From Exophiala sp. HKRS030 (Eukaryota; Ascomycota; Eurotiomycetes; Chaetothyriales; Herpotrichiellaceae), in assembly GCA_023897205.1 (NCBI GenBank), contig JAHWDD010000001.1, positions 5,518,001 to 5,582,000 on the forward strand: a stretch of 64,000 bases of DNA, read 5' to 3'. A model generated the notes under the pieces. That model searched no databases. It saw only the letters and a list, made by a program, of their open reading frames with translations, and was not told where the DNA came from. Below, piece after piece: positions 34,182-45,300 of this stretch; position 1 is the first letter of the stretch, and the number at the start of each line of letters is the position of its first letter. Position numbers and translations under genes: made by a program.

Positions 34182-37044
34182 GAGGGAAAACGACAACGGT
34201 GATTTTCTTTGTCAGCCGGCAAAAAGATGTCTCGATGTGCTGATATATGTATATCTGGAATGAGAACTTGCTCTCTCCTCAGTTCCCCCTTCCACGCCCT
34301 TTTTTTTATACCAGTTCTCGAGGAGTACCTTTGTCTGTCGGAATGACTCTTCACCACAGAAACGAAAACACTGAAGCCTAGCTTTGGTCAAGATTGAATA
34401 GGTCTAGGGTCCGAGTTCATCCTCCTCCTCCTTGAACCCCCCCTGGTCCGTTCGCAACACAGCCCCTGCTTTTTTGACTTGTTTTCTTTCCAAACCAAAA
34501 GTTCCTTTGGAGGGCACCGGGGGGGTGGCTTTTGTTGTCAGATATGCAAGTCAATAATGACCGGTGGTAACACAACACGCACGCCACCACCGAAGGAGCG
34601 TAATATGATACGGTACAACAAGTGACGAATATTTGCCACAAGTTATTCACAAGTCCCCAGATAGGTGGCAACGACAAGATGGGGGCGTAGTGTGGGTGTG
34701 TGCAAGCAAAGCAGTGATGCACTCGGGGGAGGTGTGTGTGTCGGGTCAGAATCGTCAAGATATCCCCAAGGGTCTGCCTTGATATACATAGACACGAACA
34801 ACAAGTCAAACATGGAAAGAGTATTGGTCCGTTCCCAAACCAAAAGGACGCTATACCTATACCAATGGGGGCGGGCAGGGGGGGGGGAGGGAGGAGAAGC
34901 CCTTTACCTTGTTCGTACCTTTCGGCGAGAAAGGTGAAAGAAGGCTCAGCCATGTGGCATCATCATCATCATCATCGTCATCCGGCTGGTCCCAAGCGGA
35001 GGGTTGATTGACCCATGTGCAAGGGTCCGTGGATCTTCTTGGGAAGAACAAAAAAGAGTACGAGACGAGAAAGAAAAGAGTCATGCTGAACATTCGGCGT
35101 TACATCGTTGGTCACATTTCTTGGGAGTAAATTAGATTGGCCATGACTTATGGACGGGGGGGGATCTGTTGTTTGGCTCAAGGATAATACGGAGTATCTG
35201 TAGAAGGTAGACAAGTCTTGTACTGTACCGAGTACGGTAGTGCTTTCGACTCATACCCTCGTACATTTGAGGACAAGTCTGAGCGGAATCCCCGAAGCCA
35301 GAAAAGAAAGAAGGAAAAAAATTGGATACCCACGGCAAACGCTCAAAAGGAGGGGATTGGACAAACTACCTGGATCGAGGAGTGACTAACTGTACAGATT
35401 CAAGCGAGAAGGGACTAGGGAAGTCTGTTCTATCCTTGTGCCTGTCTTTTTCGTTTCCCTTGGGGGTCCCGGCGGCGCCGTGTTGCTGGGAAATGGGAAC
35501 AAGGCGACGACGTCAGGTTCATGAGTTAATACCCTACAGGGTAGTGGTGGTTCTCCGGTAGCAACTTTACAATATCACCGGCCCGAGATTTCTCGATTTC
35601 GCCGATTTTCCCTCAAGGCTGCGAGATTTACCACGTACACGTTGCGAGATATTTTATCTTTGCTGCCTATTTACTGACACGTTCCCATCTCACAAGAAGC
35701 CCCCCGGGGGGATGGAGAATTCAGTACTCGTAAACGCGTCAGATGACCCTCGTCGGACCTTCTCGTCTTCTGTCCCCCGTTCTTTTCCTTATCCCCCCCC
35801 CTTTGCCCTGCCCTACCACTTGCACCAGGACGGACTCACTAACTTACTCGTAAAGAGAATACATGATCGCGTTTGGACCCCAAATAAACAATTGGCCATG
35901 GCAAGTAGTCCAGTCATTCCGTAACCCGGTGTAAACCCACCTTGCTGTGTATCGTAGGGCGACCATATCCGACCCAAAAAGGTTGCCCCATGATGACCTT
36001 GCTGAATAATGAACCAAGGCCACTCTTATCGGTCTGGACCTTTGTAGGATGATTAATTGACAAATCCCCGACACCTACGGATTGACTCAGTGAGTATGTA
36101 GTCTTGACTGTAATCTACTGTATTCGCTGGACATCATTGATTTCTGCCTGCTCTTTCGACCCTCTTTTTTTTCCACCTCCTTTGGAAGTTCCACCTGCCG
36201 AATTGATCTCTCGACTTATTAGGCTTTGATGCTCGTCAAAAGACATGCACAAGGTCGTCATGGCGCCCCGAGTGAGTATACGAGGTACGAGTTAAATTGT
36301 TTAAACGAACTACCGTAGTGTACGCTTATAATCTGCCAGGGCAGACTCACACAAGACTCCTTCGCAGACTCACTGGACCTATTATACTACCCGTACAGTA
36401 TATTCCCCACGTACTCTCGATCCCGCGCCGATTGGATCTTCCCCCTTCCCCTTCCCTGCCTCCATGTAATGTGGCTGAATGTCTGCCTTGCGCCAGGCCT
36501 TTTTCCCCCCTAGTAACAAAACCAAAAAAAAAATCCCTCGGCTTTTTCGAAACTACTGTAACTCCCAATTCTTGGAAATACTTCATTCTACCTCGCCAGC
36601 GGGGGGGGAGGAGGAGGAGGAGGAGTACAATGGGGTTGAGTGAGTCACATTGACAAGATTGATGCGCCAAAAAAAAAAGATGGTAGAAGTGCCGATCATC
36701 TTTGGAGACGCTACGAGTAACACACTACTACTGTACTCCGTACGCCTGCACCATCTAAGGTGGTCGGTCCTCGTGGAAAACAAAAGAATCTATATGTACC
36801 GAGTAAAGGTCCTGTGCCTTTTTTTGGTCTGGGGATCTATTCTGAGGCTTCAGAGTCCAGAGACCATGTCGGGTCGGTCGATCAATAATGGTTTGTTTTG
36901 ATGTTTCGTTCATTATCCAAAACAAGTTGACTGTCACTCTGTTAAAGTTCCTTTTCCCCTTTCGGTAGGAACGGAATACGGAGACGGACATGGATACCAT
37001 TGAGTATCCAACAGTAGTGTAGGTATTATGAGTTCCTACAATGG

Positions 37045-37067
37045 GTACGGAGTACTGTACTCCGTAC
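37045..37067. repeat. Perfect inverted repeat of the TACGGAGTA motif
   Basis: Ten-base arms GTACGGAGTA and TACTCCGTAC flank a 3-base CTG spacer. This is the only place where two copies of the recurrent 9-base motif form a hairpin-capable pair. It could be a binding site or a folded element. Confidence 0.85.
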
Positions 37068-37461
37068 ATACTATGACAAGGCAGTGGGGGTCCAAATTTA
37101 GCCAGGCTAAATCTTCCCTTCCCCCTTCCATCATTGAAACGCGTGACTCAGGCAGCAATTCCAGAAAGGGCCTTGGGCTCGATCTTGGGGCGATCTTGGT
37201 ACCGAGTAGCACAACAATAGAGTGGAGTGAGGGAATTTACTAACTCGTACTTTTTTTTTACCGTTGGACTCGTACAGAGTTAATACTTTCGTATCCTCAC
37301 GGACGACTTTTGACATGGACATTCAATTTCTCATCCGTTACGGCTTGATTGAACAACTACGAGTTAGATGTTTACGGAGTACATGGATCCTCCGACAGAA
37401 CAACGGGTAGTCGGTATGATGATGGGACAGGAACGCCGGATGGTACTGTAAAAGCCATCGT

Positions 37462-37507
37462 TTGTCCTTGTTGTCCTTGTTGTCCTTGTCCTTGTCCTTG
37501 TCCTTGT
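37462..37507. repeat. TTGTCC-type tandem repeat
   Basis: The tract alternates TTGTCC and CTTGTC units over about 46 bases, first with a 9-base and then with a 6-base period. It lies in non-coding DNA. Confidence 0.8.
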
Positions 37508-38487
37508 CGTTCCGGTGTTGGCAACTTTCTCACAATACCTCGCTCGGAATTCCGAAAAATTGATCTGGGTGGTACACTCCGTAATCCGGTATTACAAGTG
37601 TTCGATACTGAGATTCCCAATTCTTCTCTATTTTTGGACCATTGTGATATGAACAACAACAACAACGTCATTCACTTTTTCCCAGATCCAAAAGACACAG
37701 ACGCTAGGCACATCACGCAGACATCCATGTAACCGATCAAGATCAGCCTTGATCATCCATCATGACTCCTGCGCAGTATGCCTCACTGATGATGATCGTA
37801 CTCGGATCACGTCCCCTCGTACGGAGTACTCCCGTTGGTCATTCGTTTCTGTTCTTTTCTATCTTGAGCCTCGTCACGAGCCGCATATCTACCCGAAGAG
37901 CCGATACATGGTCCCACGGGTTGCCTGTGATCCTATTCATCATGGATGTCTGAACGTGTCTAAATATACGGAGTACTGTAACACATTTTGAGGGTCTGCG
38001 GAGAACCCGTCATGTTACAAACTTCGACTACTTTGAAAAACTCGTACTGGACCCGTCCGACGGTGTGGACGACGAGAAAGTCCACCGATGATGTTTACTG
38101 TACAGACGTTTGTTTCGGTGAGTGGCCCCCTTGAAGCCGGATGAACGAAAAAAAAAGCAAAACAAAACAAAAACCAAGTCAAGCTTCGAATCTTAAATCT
38201 TCATCTTCATATCATTCACAAATCTTAATCACATCATATCATTATATCTTCAAAAATCATTACTCCAGATTCTAACGATGCAATGGAAAGTCGTCTCCAG
38301 GAACAGCAAACCACAGCAACTCCATTCGTCCAATGTCAATCCCTTCCTTGTACTCCGTTTGATGAGATAAATAGTCTTCGCAATCTAATGCAATCCCCAG
38401 AAACTCCTCAAATGCCTAAAAGCCCAAAACCCGAAGCTCTTCCATCGCTATGATGTGATAAGAAACAAGATCAACTCTGTTTCCCCC

Positions 38488-40992
38488 CTAAAACTTCTCC
38501 ATGAAACCCTTCCGGACAGTCCACATCCTTGCTCGTTTGCCGTAGATGTACATGGGAATAGTGCTGATGAGACAGATGACCTGAATGGCTCCAATGGCCA
38601 AAAAAGTGGTCCGTGGCCCATCATCCTCCAACCATGTCGCAAAGAACAAACTAAACACCAAACCGTGGAAGATATTCTTGCTGAAATTCAAAGTTACGAG
38701 TGCTTCACCAGCATATTGTCGATAGCTGTCGACACAAAAGGTGATGGACGTCGTGCTGCCCAGGGAACAACCGAAAGAAATCAGCCCAAAGAAGATGGTT
38801 GGAACGATCCAATTGTCACGCTCTTGGGCGGACCAGCCGAATCCCATCAACCCGATCGCCGTAGTGATCGCAATAGGAATGCCCATGACAAGTCGAAATT
38901 CGGGTTCGTACACACCACCGTTCTTCCGAGACATGTATCGTACGATGATATCTGACACTTTGCCGGCAACTGCAGTACCAAGCACGCCTCCAACAAATGG
39001 AGAAATATAGACAAGGCCGGCCTGTAATGAAGTGAAATTGTAGGCTTCACGATTCTTGTAGATGGAGCTTATCGACTCCGATAGCACAATCAGCCAGCCC
39101 ACCGACAACGAATACACAAGCGCCGACCAGAGGACGCTAGGATAGGCAAACAGTATAAAAGGCCGGCAAGCCACCAGAAACCAATTAGATTTCGAAAGTC
39201 TTCCATTCCACGGCTTGAGGGTTTGAAGGTAAGACTTTGGAGGTGCGTGACGGAGAGTCGTCGTGTACCGCGCGATTTGAGGACTTGGACTAGGGAAGTA
39301 ATCCTCGGTTGTCCTCGACTTTTCCGAAGCAGTAGGACTCTGAAAGGCAGTCACGGGCACCGAAACCGGATTGGGAGATGTTCCTGGCACGGCACCCTGT
39401 TGTTCTATGCCAGCTGCCTGAGCTGGTTGGGTAGTCGGGATGTTGTGGTGACGGAGATAGTCGTTATTCTTCTCCAACTCCAAATAGTAGGGCGAATTGA
39501 GGTTGTGTAAATACGGTGCTGGAGATCCTTTGGCTGGTGGACTGGCTTCTGGCTCAATGATAACTGGATTACCTGACGAAGTGCGAGGCCCCTTGGTCGG
39601 AGTCTTGTCATCATTGTTTCCATCATTCCACTGTGGTGGCAAACCACGTAGGTCCGGTGGTGGTGGCATGGACAGTCCAGTAGGTTTGGGTCTTCTTCTT
39701 CCTGACGTCTCCTTCACTGGTTCATTCGCCTGTACCACCTTGTTGGCTTGTTCCTCCTCTTTCTCGTCATACGATCCATAGGCAGTGCTTCCCTCCGAGA
39801 TGGGTTGATTAGTTTCCTCAGTGTGACGAGCATGATCAATGGCTTCTGACTTGTCGTTGGTCGACTTTGTACTCTCCGCATCATCTTTGGTCGCGTCGAT
39901 TACATCTTCGAATCTAGCATGAACGTTTTGCTCATGCAACATGTGCTGTCTGGGTGTCATTGTCTTCTCAATGGCCTCTCGTAAAGCCGCAGGGTCGGCC
40001 ATGTTCGGCTGTGGTTCGTGTGGCTTCGCATTGGCCAAGGGATGACGGAGGATGCTGGATAGACTTCGTTGGTGAGTTGGCCTCCTGGACTTGGGTCTGG
40101 GCGTCCGGTCCCAGAATGTCTCCGGCACGAAAAAGAACAAAAGGCAGAAGCAGAAGCCCACGACCATGGTGACAACCCTGGAAACTGTGAGTATTGGGTT
40201 GGCGGGTGATGGCTCAAGGACTTACCAAAAGACCCATCTCCAATCTTTTGCACCGATGATGACAGCACTGACCAGAGGGACTAAATTCTTTCCGCCCAGG
40301 AGAAGAAGAGTGTAAATGCCGACTCGGAAGGCACGTTCATGCAAGAAGAAGATCTCTGCAATGGTGGCCGAGGGCAGACATTCCACTGGGCTCACCGAAA
40401 TGCCCTGGAACACGCGAGCTGTGGCGAGTTGGGCGTAGCTGGGGGCCACGGCGCACCAGACTGAGGTGACAATGAACATGACAGCAGAGCCCAGATAGAC
40501 GGGACGTTTACCCCAAAGAATGGCGGTAGGGGAAAATATGACACTGCCAACACCGAGGCCCATCATGTACAATCCCGTCGTCAAGGCCACCCTCGAGTAA
40601 GACACATCGTAAGTCTCGGCAACGTTGTTGAAACCTGCGGCCAGGATGGGGGTGATACCTCCACCGACCATGCAGTAGAATCCAAGGGACAGCAAGGCAA
40701 CATCTCTTCTCCAGGCCGGCCAGTTCAGCGGGTCGTTCAAGGAGTCATCTGGCTGCGGGTCCAGGATGAACTGGCCGTCTCTTGTCTTTTTCTTGGTCTG
40801 GTGTGAGGGACGTCTCAAGGGAGGAGTGAGAGGCTGCGCGGGCATAGAGGAAGAACTCCTCCGAGCATGTTGATGCTCGAGTCCGAGGGGTTCATTGCGG
40901 GTGGAGGACAGGAGGAGGACGGTTCCGGGGACTTCCTCAGTCTCTTTGTCATTCAGGATTCCCAGTGACCATTTCTCGATCTTTGGAGCCAT
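38488..40992 (-). CDS. MFS transporter, DHA1/Hol1-like, with very long central loop
   Basis: Exons 40992-40226 and 40177-38488 (donor GTAAGT, acceptor TCCAG, phase 2) give 818 residues. The family are proton-coupled major-facilitator carriers of the plasma membrane; Hol1-type members move polyamines, cations or drugs. Six membrane segments occupy about 110-280, with the typical ISVSPVECLPSATIAEIFF and GAKDWRWVFW blocks, and six more occupy about 590-810. Between them lies a roughly 310-residue polar loop, rich in Pro, Ser, Asp and Glu, far longer than the 50-80 residues common in DHA1 carriers. The N-terminal 80 residues are also long and polar. The substrate cannot be told from sequence. Confidence 0.9.
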
Positions 40993-42393
40993 GGGTCGAG
41001 CGTGAGGGAGGGAGGGAAATGGCGGCTACTGCTCATAACTAGGTAGGTAGGTGAGAGGGAATGGTAGCAGTGCTGGTATGAATGGGCGAGCATATAAGGA
41101 TATTTAGGGCCAGTGTAATCAGGGTACGTAGGTTGAGATTTGATCGAGGGTCGTGTTCGGTCATGCGGTGGTGGGTGGTGGATTTGACAATCTGGGGAAA
41201 TGGCGTTGAAGCCACGAGAAAGAGCCTTGTATGACAGGTGAGATAATCAAGGCTGACGCGGATATGAACGGCCGAAAGCCCCTGTGCGAGTGCTAAAATG
41301 GGGACAGGGGGCTAACTTCCAGGCGGGTCGTAGGGGTCTACGGGTAAATTTAGGGCCTGTTTTGTCAACTCTCGCGACGCGTTCTCGGTGGTGAGGCTAG
41401 GACACCACGGCTGTGTCCCAGGGACTCCTTAAATCAAGGGTCAGACACCTTTGCTTTTTTCTTTTGCGCCGGCTGATATAGGCACGTTCTTATCACGTCA
41501 CATTGCATGTCAAGTGGTCTTGGTGCGACGTTGATATCTGTCTCTCTCTCTGTGTGTTGGACCTCGCCTACCCTAACCATCCTCCTCAATGGGCCACCGG
41601 GACCCCCTGTGGCGCCCCTAGAACGCTCCGCCCAGGGCAGCCCAGTGGCCGCCGAGCCTCTCGCGTCTTTTCGCCTGCTGCACTCTGTCGATCGGGCCTG
41701 TGCCAACTCGACCTTGACCCTGTTCGCTCCACCGTCTTGCACATGCTCGGCCTTCCCACAAGTCAGCTTGAATAATCTCTCTCATTATGCTACCATCGAC
41801 GACCTGCTGACCAGCGTTGAGCATCTTCATGCAGACCGCCCTTGCACGTCCCCCACACCATCACCAACTACCTTGCTGCAACAACGATCCGTCAGATGAC
41901 CGAGACGACAGGGCTGACTCAAGACGCCCGAGAGAGAAGCCACCAGGCTGAGGGAGGGACGTGGATGGGGGCACACGGGATGCAAGACACGGGGCACGGG
42001 CTACGAGTCCTAGCGGGATTTCTTGGGTGTTGTTGATTCTTCATTCTTTACCGAGAATGCGTCTCATCATCCACAAACCGAATCCCTCTGTCACACGGGA
42101 GCGCACTCGTGACAACGAATCTGACAACCACACCCCCTTCAAGTCATCTCTGAAAGTAATCTTCTGCTACATCTTGTCTTTGCAATCAACCGGCCTCCTT
42201 TCCTTGTCTGTGGCAATTTGACTCCGGAACTGAAGATGTGAACAAGCCTGTCACCGCGAAGAATAGCACCAAATATTTCGTGAATTCGTAAATTGCCAGA
42301 CATATAATGTAACGTTGAACTTCCTGGTCTTTCGCTCTAGCAAGAACAACAATGTAGAATTTTCCAAGTCTGTATCAATCCCAAGTTTTCCCT
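40993..42393. other. Intergenic region upstream of the transporter
   Basis: This 1.4-kb stretch holds the transporter promoter and the 3' UTR of Med12. Plus-strand frames around 41500-41900 lack good starts and family signatures. Confidence 0.5.
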
Positions 42394-45300
42394 TCAGTCT
42401 TCGCTGAGTCTTTCGCGACGGGCACCAAACAGGCCTAATCCCAAAGATGTTTCATTTTCTTTACCACTCCCGTTATCCAAAATCTCCCATACCCGTGGTC
42501 TCCATTCTCCTATGATTCCTCTACCCTCTTTCACCATTTGCAGTCCCTGGCCAAGGTCTCGCGACTGTATGGACCCGGTAATGTTGACACTGCCAAAAAG
42601 ATATTGAAGTCGAACGTCGTGCACCTTGTCTTTGAGCAACTTTGCGCACATCATCTTGACCTCGTCACCAACGTGGTCCACGATCGTGGCAATCACGTCA
42701 AGAATGAAGTCATGTACATTTTTGACCCTTTCCTCTTCTTGCTTGTTGTTGACGTGAGCGGTCCCGGCTGCGAGTGTGGGGTGTGTGAAAATGAGTGCTA
42801 GACGCACAAGTAGCTGGACTTGCTCACTCTGACCCTGCTTCGTGTTTGGTCCGATTCGTGCGGCAGAGATCACTGCCGACCGTTGTAGACAGACCATGTG
42901 AAGGATAGAATTGAGACAGTTGAGGGTCGCCCACGCGCTCGACCCGCCAGTAGCCTCGAAAGAACTAGCATTGGGGCTGGACGTCACCATCTGTGCAGGG
43001 CTCACATTGACTGAATTTCCGGGAAGACCGCTCAGTGCCGCGGCATGACTGTTCTGAGATTTGAAAATTTGTGTCAATTTTTCAATCAACTGGGTCATGA
43101 AACCAGGCATGGGGCTAGTATTTTTGACGCAAACACGAAATGCTCGGTCCACGATTGCAGAAAGATGTTGGACATCACTCGGAAATACCGCAGATAGAGG
43201 GCTCGATGTCTTTCCCGTAGGAAACTTCGGCAAGGCTTCCAGGAACTCACTCTCCACCTTGTGTCGAAGTCGATTAGCAACTTCTGGACCAGCTGTGTGC
43301 AGCCACTGGGCAACATTGCCTTGCTGAGCATCTTGGTCCCGAAGTGTCCGTTCCAGGGTCTCAGAGAGGATGTTCACTAACTGACTCTGGCCGTCAGAGG
43401 GCTCTTCCGCCCGAGCATGAGACATCAGCCACAGTCGCAGCTGTATGTGTCGTTGGGAGAAGATGTTGATGCCACTAAGGAGTGCTCGCAGATCTACGGT
43501 GTCCGTGACTGTGTTCCCAGGATGCAAAAGGCCGTCGACCGTCTGTATTAGTAGTGTTATGACCGAATCAGACAGATGAGCCGAAGTGAGAGGGGGATTG
43601 ATTGCCAAAGAATGCACGAGCCTGATTCGTGAAGCTGCTTTTGAGTCTTCCTTTCCCAGTTGAATGAGCACCTCCAAAGCGCGCTGAGGTTCTCGTCGAC
43701 AATACTCGATCCATCGAGTTCGGGTTTGGTAGAGAGCGAGGTTAGAGAGTGATTCCTTGTCCGGTATGTTGACCCGGCGCAGTAAAGTTGCAGCAGAAGG
43801 AAGCTTGCGCAGTTGTAGCTTGGTCATATCCAAAGCCTCCAGAAAGCCAGCAAAAGTGACACAGCCAGCTCCAATCAGGTTTTGGAACAAGGAGGGACCG
43901 AAAGTGTCATCGAGAAACGGTGCTAAACGCATCAACCATTTCTGAATTAGTTGATCTGCCTGGCCTTTCCGACAGAGCCGCAGTCGGCTGAGCAGTTGAC
44001 AGAACGAGAACAAGGTCAATGAATCGTCCCCAAACTTCTGCTGTTTTTCAATGCGATCCACAAGAACCGAAAACAATCCGTTCATGGTTTGCTCCGACAT
44101 GTTTGGCTCGGACTGCAATATTGCTTCAAAGTCTTCGACAAATGTAGCTCCGGCTTGTTGTAACGATTCCGCGATGCCGTCACTATACGGTGAGCACGCT
44201 GCCACTGCCCGACCACGGTCGCCTCGGACGAAATCCTGCTGCAACGACTTGACTGTGGGCGTAGCGACAGGGAATGCACTGCAAAGATCGAGCAATAAAT
44301 TTGTGAATAGTGGCATCGCAGGTTTAGTAGAGCGCCAGGCCATGTAGATCTGACAAAGTCTCCTTTGGAGAACCTCAAAGGCGCCTATTGCTTGGAAGGC
44401 CTCGGAGTGGGCTTGAATTGTAGCTGCAAGAGATGCCACCATTGCGTCATCTTGGCTGTTACAGAAGATGCCTACCACATCGGCGAGAACAGGTTCGTCG
44501 TCCATACACTCGAGAATGTATCGAATGAAGGAGAATTGTGCACAATCCGTTCTTGTAGAGGACAAGAGGCCGGATGATGTGGAGAGTCCAGGCATATCCC
44601 GCATCGCCATCTGCACGGCCTTCGCACGAAGCCACATGGAGATCCTAGACTTGACGCACCATGGCAGGGAAGCAAAGGAGGGCTCTGATATCGTCGGCGT
44701 TGATGAGGAGGCGCCTATAAACAGTTGTGATAATTGTTGTTCCATGTAGCGGATATGATGTTGATAAAGCTCCTCCTCCGAACTCAGGTCGAAGCCACAA
44801 CGTGCCAGGATCGAATTTCTCAAGTGTACGACATGCGTGCCGGTGTTCTGGAGCGACAAGTCAAGGAGAAAATAATTGAATTCCGAAAAATCGCAGATGC
44901 TGTTCGTTCCTACACCAGTATCCTGGTCCAAAGTGACTGTTCCCGCCTTAGGAAGACCTCTCACCATAAGCCACTGCAGGTACTTTGCCGTCGGAAAGGA
45001 ATTAGATCTCGAAAGTTGTGCGATCAAGTGTCTCAAGCATTGAGGATCCGCCGTGGTCTTTCCCTCCCGGCAGGAAGAAAGAAAATTGAGGATAACATTG
45101 TCCACCTCGTGACCTGCTCGTTGCCAGCGTCTCAATAAACGTGCAAAGAGATATATGCGGGCGTTGGAGGATCGGAATTGTGTGCACGCCCATTCGATGC
45201 AAGTAGATATCACAACGTCAGTATCCGAACAGATAGTAGTGAGATCTACCGCGAGTTTGGCCACATCGAACGGAGGCTTAAGTGTGTCTAGGAGCTCGAC

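Larger units (their letters stand above)
34182..38487. other. Gene-poor 4.3-kb region rich in TACGGAGTA motifs and simple repeats
   Basis: No frame here has a recognisable product. One candidate (34953-34417, minus, 178 residues) starts well (MAEPSFTFLAER) but degrades into Cys/His/Pro-rich sequence. The region carries CAT and TTGTCC arrays, G-runs, and seven exact copies of TACGGAGTA in either orientation, two of them as a perfect inverted repeat. The last 300 bases should include the 3' UTR of the transporter. Confidence 0.5.

Noticed and set aside
34417..34953. Minus-strand 178-residue frame starting MAEPSFTFLAER
   Set aside because: The start looks reasonable, but the sequence turns Cys/His/Pro-rich without domain character, lies in repeat-rich DNA and shows no clear introns or family.
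41503..41899. Plus-strand frames between the transporter and Med12
   Set aside because: Overlapping frames in all phases, Pro/Thr/Ser-rich, without good starts or domains; interpreted as promoter and UTR sequence.
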